From: an uncultured Bacilli bacterium
Lineage (GTDB): Bacteria; Bacillota_I; Bacilli_A; RF39; UBA660
NCBI GenBank assembly: GCA_947632625.1
Contig: CANRPZ010000015.1
Coordinates: forward strand, 1 to 18,564
DNA: 18,564 bases
Direction: 5' to 3'
The position numbers were made by a program, and so were the translations under genes. The notes beneath the pieces are model-generated. The model did no database searches. It saw nothing but the letters and a program-made list of their open reading frames with translations, and was not told where the DNA came from. Every line of letters starts with the position of its first letter. The first letter of the stretch is position 1. This document shows positions 7,075-14,892 of this stretch, in pieces.

Positions 7075-7417
7075 CGTTCCTTTCTATCACAATTTTATTT
7101 CTAGCTTCATCTGTTTCTATAAAATATTCTAATACAATTTTTGAATTTAAAACAGATAAATTACATTCTTCTACACCTACTAACAAAGAATAGCCTTCTT
7201 TTTTTAATTCTATTTTACAAGATTTATTTTTTATATCAAGCAAAAAGAAATCTTCTTCATTTTCTCTCATAAAGCGTTCTTGTACTAAATCAATTGTCGT
7301 TTCATAACCAAATAAATCAAATAACAAAATATTTTCTTCCTTACTTTTATTCTCAAAAGGAAAAGAAAATAGCTGTTCTCCATTTTTATATAATATACAT
7401 TTATAATTTTTAGGCAT
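7058..7417 (-). CDS. ywiB: DUF1934 family protein (YwiB-like)
   Basis: A 119-residue cytoplasmic protein of the DUF1934/YwiB family, predicted to adopt a calycin-like beta-barrel. Its biochemical role is unknown. Family assignment rests on size, the alternating beta pattern (for example KSCKIELKKEGYSLLVGVEE near residues 65-84) and especially on its place directly before argS, where ywiB sits in Bacillus. It is the first gene of the operon ywiB-argS-rpoE-prfA-prmC and overlaps argS by up to 17 bases. The ATG at 7417 has only a weak GGTG ribosome-binding site. The promoter is at 7443-7472. Confidence 0.75.
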   Translation of the reverse strand: MPKNYKCILYKNGEQLFSFPFENKSKEENILLFDLFGYETTIDLVQERFMRENEEDFFLLDIKNKSCKIELKKEGYSLLVGVEECNLSVLNSKIVLEYFIETDEARNKIVIERNDAFHE

Positions 7418-7442
7418 ACTTACACCAACTTTTTTCTAACTA

Positions 7443-7472
7443 ACTATACCATGTTGTTTTTTATATAGTCAA
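7443..7472 (-). promoter_or_regulatory. Sigma-A promoter of the ywiB-argS-rpoE-prfA-prmC operon
   Basis: TTGACT (7472-7467), an 18-base spacer and TATAGT (7448-7443) on the minus strand, with the predicted start about 20 bases before the ywiB ATG. It sits in the 138-base divergent gap shared with the PBP gene. I saw no comparably good promoter on the plus strand of that gap. Confidence 0.7.
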
Positions 7473-7555
7473 TAAAAGTTTTAAAAATGGATTTATTTTC
7501 CTTGGAAAACTTATATTTTTATTCATTTCTTCCATACTAAATTTAGGTGAAAAAA

Positions 7556-9490
7556 ATGCGTAAAATAAGATTTTTAATCAAATCAAGTCTATTTTTATTT
7601 CTAGCCTTTTTCATTGTTATGACTGGTCTTTATACTTTTGCTTATTTTAGTCCTAAATTGGAACTTACAAGTATTGGGCAAATGTATATTTATGATAAAG
7701 ATGAAAATTTAATTTATCAAGGAAGCGGCACAAGTGAATGGATTAATTTAGAAAAGATTTCTAATGATTTAAAGGACGCTGTAATTAGTGTTGAAGATAA
7801 AAACTTTTACAAACACCAAGGATTTGACTACCTCCGTATTATAAAAGCAGGAATCACGAATATTAAGAATAAAGGGATTGTGCAAGGAGCAAGTACCATA
7901 AGTCAACAATATATTAAAAATATGTATTTAGATTTTGACCAAACTTGGAAAAGAAAAATAGAAGAAGCCTTTTTAACTCTAGAACTGGAGGTACATTACG
8001 ATAAAGATTCCATTTTAGAAGGTTATTTAAATACAATTAATTTTGGAGCTGGAAACTTTGGTGTTGGGAATGCAAGTAAGTATTACTTTAATAAAAATGC
8101 GAGTGATTTAACTTTAGAAGAAGCCATTATGCTAGCAGGAATTCCTAAAAACCCTAGTAAATATAATCCGGTTAATCATTATGACTATTGTATTGAAAGA
8201 GCGAAAATCGTTGCGAAAGCTATGCTTAACAATAACAAAATAGATGAAGAAACCTATCGTCATTTATTTGAAGATAAAATAGAAATCTATGGAAAAAGAG
8301 AATCAAATAATTTACAAATGCTTATGTACTATCAAGATGCCGTTTTAAAAGAATTACAAACATTAAAAGGAATTCCTTCTTCCTTAAGAGATTCAGGAAA
8401 TTTAAAAATTTATACTACTTTGGATTTAAAAGCACAAGAAAAATTAGAAAATGAAATATTAGACAATTTAGAAGATGAAAATTTACAAGTTGCAAGTGTT
8501 TTAATAGAACCAGATATTGGGGCGATAAGAGCTTTAACGGGTGGAATCAACTATACAGAAAGTCAATTTAATCGAGCTCTTCAAGCCAAAAGACAAGTTG
8601 GCTCTACGATGAAGCCATTTCTTTACTATGCCGCTTTAGAAAATGGAATGACCTCTTCTTCAACTTTTGTAAGTGAACCAACTAATTTTGTATTTTCTAA
8701 CGATAAAATTTATAGTCCATCCAATTATAACGATATCTATGCCAATAAAAATATTACAATGGCCGCAGCATTAGCTTATTCGGATAATATCTATGCTGTC
8801 AAAACCCACTTATTTTTAGGAGAAGAAACGTTAGTAGAAACCGCAAAAAAAGCTGGAATAACCGCCGAATTAGAAGCAAATCCTTCTTTAGCTTTAGGGA
8901 CTAGTGAAATGTCGATGCTTGAGTTTGCCCGAGGATATACCACTCTTGCAAATGGTGGATATTTATTAGACAACTACTTTATTGAAAAAGTAGAAGATCG
9001 AAACGGTAATATCCTCTATGAACATCAAAACAAGAAAAAGATGGTTTTAAATTCCAATTACGTATACATATTAAATGAAATGCTTTCAAATACCAGTAAT
9101 AGTAAATTTCAAAGTTATACAACCCCAACTGCTCTATCAATTGCCAATCGAATGAGTAAAAAATACGCTTTGAAAACGGGAACTACAAAAACAGATTACT
9201 GGACAATTGGTTACAATAAGGATGCATTATTAATGATTTGGCTTGGCTATGATGATGCTAGTGATATCCACGACGAAGCAAGTAAATGGGCCAAAAATAT
9301 ATGGATAAACACCATGGAAGACTATTTAAAAGACAAACCGAATGACTGGTATGAAACCCCTCATAATATCATCGGAGTCTTACAAGACCCAGTAACCGGA
9401 ATGCCAGTACAAAATGGTAAAGCAAGTATTTTTTATTACGTAAAGGGAAGCGAAGGAAATTCCATTAATGTCGATATCTCAAACGAGTAA
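7556..9490 (+). CDS. Class A penicillin-binding protein (bifunctional transglycosylase/transpeptidase)
   Basis: Polymerises lipid II into glycan strands and cross-links them on the outer face of the membrane. One membrane anchor (residues ~8-30). The GT51 transglycosylase domain shows EDKNFYKHQG at 80-89 with the catalytic Glu, and GASTISQQ at 111-118. The penicillin-binding transpeptidase domain shows the acyl-enzyme STMK at 350-353, SDN at 409-411 and KTGT at 540-543, all three active-site motifs intact. At 644 residues it has no large C-terminal extension. Start choice: a GTG at 7547 is in frame, but it lies within the AGGTGA Shine-Dalgarno that is correctly spaced for the ATG at 7556, so the ATG is preferred. 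It stands alone on the plus strand. Resembles PBP1a/PBP2A; no specific symbol assigned. Confidence 0.95.
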   Translation: MRKIRFLIKSSLFLFLAFFIVMTGLYTFAYFSPKLELTSIGQMYIYDKDENLIYQGSGTSEWINLEKISNDLKDAVISVEDKNFYKHQGFDYLRIIKAGITNIKNKGIVQGASTISQQYIKNMYLDFDQTWKRKIEEAFLTLELEVHYDKDSILEGYLNTINFGAGNFGVGNASKYYFNKNASDLTLEEAIMLAGIPKNPSKYNPVNHYDYCIERAKIVAKAMLNNNKIDEETYRHLFEDKIEIYGKRESNNLQMLMYYQDAVLKELQTLKGIPSSLRDSGNLKIYTTLDLKAQEKLENEILDNLEDENLQVASVLIEPDIGAIRALTGGINYTESQFNRALQAKRQVGSTMKPFLYYAALENGMTSSSTFVSEPTNFVFSNDKIYSPSNYNDIYANKNITMAAALAYSDNIYAVKTHLFLGEETLVETAKKAGITAELEANPSLALGTSEMSMLEFARGYTTLANGGYLLDNYFIEKVEDRNGNILYEHQNKKKMVLNSNYVYILNEMLSNTSNSKFQSYTTPTALSIANRMSKKYALKTGTTKTDYWTIGYNKDALLMIWLGYDDASDIHDEASKWAKNIWINTMEDYLKDKPNDWYETPHNIIGVLQDPVTGMPVQNGKASIFYYVKGSEGNSINVDISNE

Positions 9491-9505
9491 ACTAAAGAAC
9501 ATAAA

Positions 9506-9537
9506 AAAAGTAGCCACCTAATAATGTGACTACTTTT
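9506..9537. terminator. Bidirectional intrinsic terminator between PBP and permease genes
   Basis: AAAAGTAGCCAC (9506-9517) and GTGACTACTTTT (9526-9537) pair around an 8-base loop. On the plus strand there is one C-A mismatch; on the minus strand the same position is a U-G wobble, so the stem is continuous there. A and T runs flank it on both sides, giving U tracts in both directions. It lies between stop codons at 9490 and 9548. Confidence 0.85.
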
Positions 9538-9547
9538 CTTACTTTAA

Positions 9548-10975
9548 TTAAACATAAGTTAATAAGGCAAATATTAAAATTAATAAGGCTAGCATGACTA
9601 GAACAAATTTCCAGATATATTTTAGCCAATTTTTATAAGATAAATTTAAATAGCTTAAACCAAATACTAATAATACACTAGATGGTGCTACAAATTGTAC
9701 TAAACCATTTATCGTACTATAAATTAAAATAGCTAAATGGAAAAATTCATTATAAGTAGTTGCTAAAATATCACCAAGAACATAACCAGCATAGCCAAAA
9801 TCAATATGAAATAAGGCTGAAACAAAAGCTGAAATACTTGCTATAAAAGGATTAAAGCCACTAACCAAATTAGTAATCCAATTACAAATGGTTACTGTAA
9901 ATGGACACCAGTAAACAAATACAAATATACTATAAACCATTACTAATAAAATAACCGGTTTAATAATATTTTTAATTCCTTCTAAAGCAGAATCTAAAAC
10001 CTCATCTATTTTTGTACGATAGCCAATTACAGCAATGAATAATACAATAGCCATAACAACTGTGATTAAATATAAATCCCATGTTCCAAAAGCTTTAGCA
10101 TTTGCTCCTAAAATATAAGAGAAAATCGTATAATCTCCAATTTTGAAACCAGTAAGCCATGTATGGAATTTAGTAAATATATTTAGATTAAAATTATCTA
10201 CCCAATTTACATAGCCTAAAATAACAAATAGAGATAAGATACCTAATAGAATAGCCATTGGCCATACTTTAGTTTTTTTGCTTTTTTCATCTGAAACAAC
10301 GAATAAATCTTCTACTTTTTCATCTTTTTTATTTACTTTATTCATATGTTGCATCATAAAGAAGCTATATAAAACAAAAGCAAGAGCAAGTACACCAAAA
10401 CGAATTGCTATTTCTTCTGTAATCGTAACAGCTTCATAATAATTTAAATAATAAATAAAAGAAGTAAGTCCATCTGTTCCATAAGTTGCTCCAAGTACAC
10501 CAACAATCATAGCTCCAAAAGAACATAAGAATGTTGTAATTTTATCAAGTTTTAATTTACTAGCTATATTAATAATAAATGGTATAAATAGTAAAACAAC
10601 AAAAACTTGTGATAAAACACTTGTAAGTAAAGCTACTACTAAAGATGATACTATTACAAATAGTTTTTCCTTTCCCTTTAATTTATCAGCTATTTTATTT
10701 ACTAATGCTTTATAACCACTTACTTGACTTAAAATTCCATAGAACATTCCTATAAAAATCACAAATACAAGTTGTTGAATAAATAAGCTGCCACTATAGA
10801 CACCGGATAATAAAATATCACTAAAGCCTTGGCGTGCAAAATCAACTTTTGTATAGGTTCCACTAGCAATTTGGCCATAAGGAACAAGCCATGTTAAAAG
10901 AATTGTAACAAAAATAGCTAATAGCACAATTTTAAATAAATCATGTTTTTCAAACATACTTTTAATTTTTTTCAT
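9548..10975 (-). CDS. Multi-span membrane permease, YfcC/DcuC-like (ion transporter superfamily)
   Basis: A 475-residue integral membrane protein with about 12 hydrophobic helices. An N-terminal ILLTWLVPYGQ hairpin (residues ~22-32) and a C-terminal block of APSSVLLVFGLSYL followed by NLSYKNWLKYIWKF recall the YfcC/DcuC families, whose members carry dicarboxylates, amino acids or peptides. A polar, Gly-rich GVLGATYGTDG segment near 158-168 may line the substrate path. A charged cytosolic loop (KKDEKVEDLFVVSDEKSKKTK) divides the protein at about residues 216-236. Family assignment comes from memory of these patterns and is moderate; the substrate is unknown. It is monocistronic: its own extended -10 promoter upstream, AAGGAGG before the ATG at 10975, and a terminator downstream shared with the PBP gene. 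Confidence 0.62.
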   Translation of the reverse strand: MKKIKSMFEKHDLFKIVLLAIFVTILLTWLVPYGQIASGTYTKVDFARQGFSDILLSGVYSGSLFIQQLVFVIFIGMFYGILSQVSGYKALVNKIADKLKGKEKLFVIVSSLVVALLTSVLSQVFVVLLFIPFIINIASKLKLDKITTFLCSFGAMIVGVLGATYGTDGLTSFIYYLNYYEAVTITEEIAIRFGVLALAFVLYSFFMMQHMNKVNKKDEKVEDLFVVSDEKSKKTKVWPMAILLGILSLFVILGYVNWVDNFNLNIFTKFHTWLTGFKIGDYTIFSYILGANAKAFGTWDLYLITVVMAIVLFIAVIGYRTKIDEVLDSALEGIKNIIKPVILLVMVYSIFVFVYWCPFTVTICNWITNLVSGFNPFIASISAFVSALFHIDFGYAGYVLGDILATTYNEFFHLAILIYSTINGLVQFVAPSSVLLVFGLSYLNLSYKNWLKYIWKFVLVMLALLILIFALLTYV

Positions 10976-10994
10976 TTCCTTCCTCCTTGATTAG

Positions 10995-11003
10995 ATTATA
11001 GCA
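10995..11003 (-). promoter_or_regulatory. Extended -10 promoter of the permease gene
   Basis: TGC-TATAAT on the minus strand (11003-10995). No good -35 box is present at the right distance, only a T run that is the tail of the lysS terminator. The predicted start lies a few bases before AAGGAGG, so the leader is very short. Confidence 0.65.
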
Positions 11004-11014
11004 CCAAAAAATGG

Positions 11015-11046
11015 CAAAAAAAAGACAAATTTGTGGTTTGTCCTTT
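11015..11046 (-). terminator. Intrinsic terminator of lysS
   Basis: In minus-strand RNA AAAGGACAAA (11046-11037) pairs with UUUGUCUUUU (11029-11020), 10 bp with one G-U wobble, loop of 7, followed by a run of U to 11015. It starts six bases after the lysS stop codon. Confidence 0.85.
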
Positions 11047-11051
11047 ATTTT

Positions 11052-12515
11052 TTAGTCTTTTGGTTTCATAAGCGGGAATAAAATACAATCTTTAATATTA
11101 TCAGAGTTCGTTAAAAGTTGCATCAAACGATCAATTCCCATTCCCCATCCAGAGATTGGAGGCATTCCATATTCCATCGCTTCAATATAATCATAATCCA
11201 TTGGCATAGCTTCTTCATCTCCATTTGCTTTTAATTCGGCTTGGTGAAGCAATCTTTTCTCTTGCTCTTGTGGATCTACTAGTTCAGAATAGGCGTTAAT
11301 GATTTCAGCACCATTGATAATTAATTGGAAACGATCCGTAATCTCTTTATTTAAATCGTTTGCTCTTGCAAGAGGAGATAAACTAATCGGATGGCTCGTC
11401 ATATAAAGTGGTCCAACAACATTTGGTCTTGCTACTTTTTTATAAAGTTGGTCTACTAAATTACCATATCCTAAATTTTCTAGAGGAACATCGCTATCAA
11501 TTTCAATATGTTCTTCTTTTATTTTATCTAACAATTTTTCCCTTGTATTATAAACATCGATATCGATATTCGAATATTTTAGAATTAAATCACGAAAAGT
11601 AGAAACCTCCCATTCACCACTTAAATCGACCATTTTATCACCGATTTGAATTTCTAAAGTACCAAATAAGTTCTTAACAATTGTTTGTAACATTTCTCTT
11701 AATAATTTCATATTGTCTTTATAATTTAGGTATGCCCCATATCCTTCAATCATAGTAAAATCTTGTAAGTGAGTTGCATCCATACCTTCGTTACGAAAAC
11801 AACGGGCTATTTCAAATACCTTTGTAAATCCTCCAACTACTGCTCTTTTTAAATAAGTTTCAGGAGCAATTCGCAAATACAGGTCAATATCTAAAGCATT
11901 ATGATGGGTAATAAATGGTTTAGCTGTTGCACCACTTGCTTTATTATTTAATATTGGTGTTTCAATCTCTACATACCCTAAATCATTTAAATACTTTCTT
12001 ATTTCCCATATAAGACGGCTTCTTAACAAAAATATTTTTTTAGATTCTTCACTTGTAATTAAATCAATATAACGATTTCGATAAATAGTTTCTTGATCTT
12101 CTAACCCATGAAATTTTTCAGGTAGTGGTTTTAAAGCTTTTCCTAAAAAAGTAAAAGAACTTGCACGTACTGTTTTTTCTCCCGTATGCGTTGTAAATAC
12201 CTCTCCTTCAACACCAATAAAATCTCCTAAATCAAAATTTTCTTTAAATTCTTGGTATTTTTCTTCTCCAACCATATCAATTTTGATAGAAATTTGAATT
12301 CTTCCCTCAATATCTCCAATGGTTAAGAAAGACATTTTGCCCATTTTACGCATTAAAACAATTCGTCCAGCAACTCGTACACCAGTTACTCCATCTTCTA
12401 GATTACTTGCTTCTTTAATGGAATAATTCGTTTCATACTTTTCTGGATAAGGATTTTTTATATTTTTAAGCTTTTCTCTTCTAACGATTTCTTGATCTGT
12501 AAATTGTCTTTCCAT
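11052..12515 (-). CDS. lysS: Lysyl-tRNA synthetase, class II
   Basis: Charges tRNA-Lys. An N-terminal OB-fold anticodon-binding domain (residues ~50-145, with VRVAGRIVLMRKMGKMSFL and GDFIGVEGEVF) is followed by the class II core: motif 1 around YVEIETPILNNKASGATAKPF, motif 2 as VFEIARCFRNEGMDATHLQDFTMIE, and motif 3 as GWGMGIDRLMQLLTN near the C-terminus. The length of 487 residues is normal. ATG at 12515 has AAGGAG upstream. The transcript leader is only about 20-25 bases from the predicted promoter, so no T-box riboswitch can be present; this synthetase is not controlled by that route. It is monocistronic, between its own promoter and terminator. In Bacillus lysS lies elsewhere (near dus/ctsR), so it is displaced relative to the block to its left. 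Confidence 0.97.
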   Translation of the reverse strand: MERQFTDQEIVRREKLKNIKNPYPEKYETNYSIKEASNLEDGVTGVRVAGRIVLMRKMGKMSFLTIGDIEGRIQISIKIDMVGEEKYQEFKENFDLGDFIGVEGEVFTTHTGEKTVRASSFTFLGKALKPLPEKFHGLEDQETIYRNRYIDLITSEESKKIFLLRSRLIWEIRKYLNDLGYVEIETPILNNKASGATAKPFITHHNALDIDLYLRIAPETYLKRAVVGGFTKVFEIARCFRNEGMDATHLQDFTMIEGYGAYLNYKDNMKLLREMLQTIVKNLFGTLEIQIGDKMVDLSGEWEVSTFRDLILKYSNIDIDVYNTREKLLDKIKEEHIEIDSDVPLENLGYGNLVDQLYKKVARPNVVGPLYMTSHPISLSPLARANDLNKEITDRFQLIINGAEIINAYSELVDPQEQEKRLLHQAELKANGDEEAMPMDYDYIEAMEYGMPPISGWGMGIDRLMQLLTNSDNIKDCILFPLMKPKD

Positions 12516-12544
12516 ATATATGCACTCCTTTTTTAACTATGTTT

Positions 12545-12573
12545 AGTATACAAAAGAGATAAAAAAAATGCAA
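12545..12573 (-). promoter_or_regulatory. Sigma-A promoter of lysS, embedded in the typA terminator
   Basis: TTGCAT (12573-12568), 17-base spacer, TATACT (12550-12545). The -35 hexamer is the right arm of the upstream terminator hairpin (12561-12588), so the two signals share bases. Confidence 0.7.
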
Positions 12574-12588
12574 TTGTTAATTTGCATT
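12561..12588 (-). terminator. Intrinsic terminator downstream of typA
   Basis: In minus-strand RNA AAUGCAA (12588-12582) pairs perfectly with UUGCAUU (12573-12567) around an 8-base loop and is followed by U residues to 12561. Located 33 bases after the typA stop. Confidence 0.75.
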
Positions 12589-12610
12589 CTATGTTATATC
12601 TACACAAGAA

Positions 12611-12627
12611 AAAAAGCCCCCTAGGCT
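12611..12627 (-). terminator. Possible second short terminator overlapping the typA stop codon
   Basis: AGCC, a 5-base loop including the stop codon, then GGCU followed by seven U. The stem is only 4 bp but GC-rich and the U tract is strong; it probably acts together with the hairpin at 12561-12588. Confidence 0.4.
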
Positions 12628-14426
12628 ACTTTTCGATTACGATAACGATCTTTTGGATCTAGATATTGTTTTCTTAAACGAATAGCATCAGGTGTAACCT
12701 CAACGTATTCATCATCTTCAATAAATTCCAAAGCTTCTTCTAACGTAAATGTTTTTGGTGTTGTTAAGTTAATTGCTTCATCAGCTCCACTACTACGAGT
12801 ATTTGTTAAGTTCTTATTTTTACAAGGGTTGACATCTAAATCATTATCACGATTATGAATACCAACAATCATACCAATATATACCTCTGTAGCTGGTTCA
12901 ATAATCAAAGTCCCTCGATCTTGTAAATTCCATAAAGAATAACCTAAAGCTTTACCATTTTCCATAGAAACCATTACGCCATTCTTTCTTCTGGTAATCT
13001 CTCCAACATAAGGTTTATATTCATCAAAACTACGTACCATAATTCCTTCTCCACGTGTATTTGTAATAAAGGAACTACGATAACCAATCAAGCCTCTAGT
13101 AGGAGCACTAAATTCAAGGTGGGCTTGGCCTTGCAAAGAAGAAACAACAAGCAATACCCCTTTTCTTTCTTGCAAATCATTTATTATAGTACCTGAATAT
13201 TCCTCCGGACAAGTTATGATTACTTTTTCAAAAGGTTCATATTTCTTTCCGTCTCTTTCTTCCATTAAAACTTGTGGTTTTGATACAGATAGTTCATACC
13301 CTTCACGACGCATGTTTTCAAGTAATATGGATAAATGTAGTTCTCCTCGTCCACTTACCTTATAGCCATCTGCTCCATTTAATTCTTCAACAACTAAACC
13401 AACATTGGTTTGTAATTCTTTATCCAATCGTTCTTTAATATGGCGATTTGTTAAAAATTTTCCACTATGTCCAGCAAAAGGACTACTATTTACTAAAAAG
13501 TTCATAGATAAAGTAGGTCTTTCAATTTCAATAGGAGGAAGCGGATCTATATGGTCTTTTGCACAAATTGTATCTCCAATTGAAATATCTGGGCATCCCG
13601 CAATCGTCACAATATCTCCATAATAAGCAATATTTTTTTCTACTCTTTTTAAACCTTCATTAACAAAGACTTTTGTTATTTTAAATGTTTCTAAACGTCC
13701 ATCGTTTTTTGATAAAGAAACCATTTCACCCACTTTAATACAACCGCGGCTTACACGTCCAATACCAAGTCTTCCTATATATTCATCATAATCAAGGTTA
13801 GAAATTTGTAATTGTAAAGGATCATTTTCATTTCCCTCATAAGGCTTTACAACCTCTAAAATCGTATCCAATAAAGGTGCAATGGAATCTGATTCTTCCT
13901 CCAAGCTTTTTTTGGCAATTCCATCTCTTGCAACCCCATAGATTATAGGAAAATCAAGTTGCTCATCACTAGCATTTAATTCCATAAAAAGATTAAAGGT
14001 CATATCAACAACCTCTAAAGGTCTAGCATCTTTTTTATCAATTTTATTAATGAAAAGAATTGGTCTTAAATTTTGTTCCAAAGCCTTTTTCAAAACAAAT
14101 CTTGTTTGAGGCATAGGTCCTTCGGCAGAATCAACCAAAAGAACAACTGTATCAACAGTTTTAATTACACGCTCTACCTCACTAGAAAAATCGGCATGTC
14201 CTGGAGTATCTACAATATTAATTTTAACATCTTTATAACGTATTGCACAATTTTTAGAATAGATTGTTATTCCTCTTTCTCTTTCAATTTCATTGCTATC
14301 CATTACGCAATCGACTGGAGTTTCATGTGCATCAAATACACCATTTTGTTCTAATAAAGCATCAACCAAAGTACTCTTACCAGCATCGACATGGGCAACT
14401 ACTGCAATATTAATAATTTTGTCCAT
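12621..14426 (-). CDS. typA: Ribosome-associated translational GTPase TypA/BipA
   Basis: EF-G-like GTPase involved in 50S assembly and stress or cold adaptation. Visible: G1 AHVDAGKST at residues 11-19, switch region with RERGITI, G3 DTPGHADF, G4 NKID, then domains II, III and V and the BipA-specific C-terminal domain (EALEFIEDDEYVEVTPDAIRLRK). The length of 601 residues is typical. The frame stays open another 25 codons to 14501, but that stretch (FLHCFLFWCIILQ...) matches no TypA and contains the TATAAT box of the promoter at 14458-14486, so the start is the ATG at 14426 (MDKIINIAVV). The ribosome-binding site there is weak (AAAGCGGG). Monocistronic. Confidence 0.96.
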   Translation of the reverse strand: MDKIINIAVVAHVDAGKSTLVDALLEQNGVFDAHETPVDCVMDSNEIERERGITIYSKNCAIRYKDVKINIVDTPGHADFSSEVERVIKTVDTVVLLVDSAEGPMPQTRFVLKKALEQNLRPILFINKIDKKDARPLEVVDMTFNLFMELNASDEQLDFPIIYGVARDGIAKKSLEEESDSIAPLLDTILEVVKPYEGNENDPLQLQISNLDYDEYIGRLGIGRVSRGCIKVGEMVSLSKNDGRLETFKITKVFVNEGLKRVEKNIAYYGDIVTIAGCPDISIGDTICAKDHIDPLPPIEIERPTLSMNFLVNSSPFAGHSGKFLTNRHIKERLDKELQTNVGLVVEELNGADGYKVSGRGELHLSILLENMRREGYELSVSKPQVLMEERDGKKYEPFEKVIITCPEEYSGTIINDLQERKGVLLVVSSLQGQAHLEFSAPTRGLIGYRSSFITNTRGEGIMVRSFDEYKPYVGEITRRKNGVMVSMENGKALGYSLWNLQDRGTLIIEPATEVYIGMIVGIHNRDNDLDVNPCKNKNLTNTRSSGADEAINLTTPKTFTLEEALEFIEDDEYVEVTPDAIRLRKQYLDPKDRYRNRKVA

Positions 14427-14457
14427 AAAAAAACCCGCTTTCTTAAACACTTGTAGA

Positions 14458-14486
14458 ATTATACACCAAAACAAAAAACAATGCAA
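14458..14486 (-). promoter_or_regulatory. Sigma-A promoter of typA
   Basis: TTGCAT (14486-14481), 17-base spacer, TATAAT (14463-14458). It has the same -35 hexamer as the lysS promoter. It fixes the typA start at 14426, because an earlier start codon would lie upstream of the transcript. Confidence 0.75.
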
Positions 14487-14568
14487 GAATTTTCTTGACA
14501 TTGTAAGTGTAAATTTAAGATAATCATAGTATTATATATATTGTATATACAAAATATTTCTAATGTAT

Positions 14569-14889
14569 TTAGTTTTTATTGCTGTCTAATTTATCAAACC
14601 ATTTTATAAAGGTTTTAATAAAGAAAAACACGGCACAAATAACATATAATATTTCTATAACAAGCCCCCAAAGTCCAAATACATGCTCCTCACTTATAAA
14701 CGTTTCAATGGCATTATCTCCTAAATCTCGAATAAGAATAAAAGGAATTTTTAATAAACAAGTCACAACAGCCAAAAATAGCAAATCCAATAAAATTTTA
14801 ATTTTCCCTTGCGTATCACTTTTCCTTAATACGCCACCTAAATCAACTAATTTAGTATAAAACCTTTTAAACAAATTTTCCTTTTTCAT
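14569..14889 (-). CDS. Unrecognised small membrane protein with two helices
   Basis: A 106-residue protein I cannot assign. It has a basic N-terminus (KKENLFKRFYTK), a first hydrophobic helix at about residues 31-53, a second at about 70-95 with two aromatic-rich turns, and a short charged tail. No conserved catalytic motif is visible. It follows the 585-residue gene with three bases between that gene's stop and this ATG; a TTG one codon earlier (14892) directly abuts the stop. GGGAGG at 14906-14901 lies inside the upstream gene, 8 bases from the TTG and 11 from the ATG, so either may start it. The two genes are almost certainly co-transcribed and translationally coupled, suggesting a shared function. 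No terminator hairpin is obvious in the AT-rich region after it. Confidence 0.7.
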   Translation of the reverse strand: MKKENLFKRFYTKLVDLGGVLRKSDTQGKIKILLDLLFLAVVTCLLKIPFILIRDLGDNAIETFISEEHVFGLWGLVIEILYVICAVFFFIKTFIKWFDKLDSNKN

Positions 14890-14892
14890 CAA

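Noticed and set aside
7547..7558. GTG start for the PBP gene at 7547
   Set aside because: The GTG is part of the AGGTGA Shine-Dalgarno that is well spaced for the ATG at 7556.
12516..12545. Possible T-box leader for lysS
   Set aside because: The predicted transcript leader is only about 20-25 bases, far too short for a T-box; argS is internal to an operon and has no leader at all.
12621..14501. Longer typA reading frame beginning at 14501
   Set aside because: The extra 25 residues have no TypA similarity and the typA -10 box lies within them, so they are upstream of the transcript; the start is at 14426.
14502..14568. AT-rich near-palindromes between typA and the 106-residue gene
   Set aside because: Only weak imperfect A-T pairing; not enough to call a terminator, operator or repeat.
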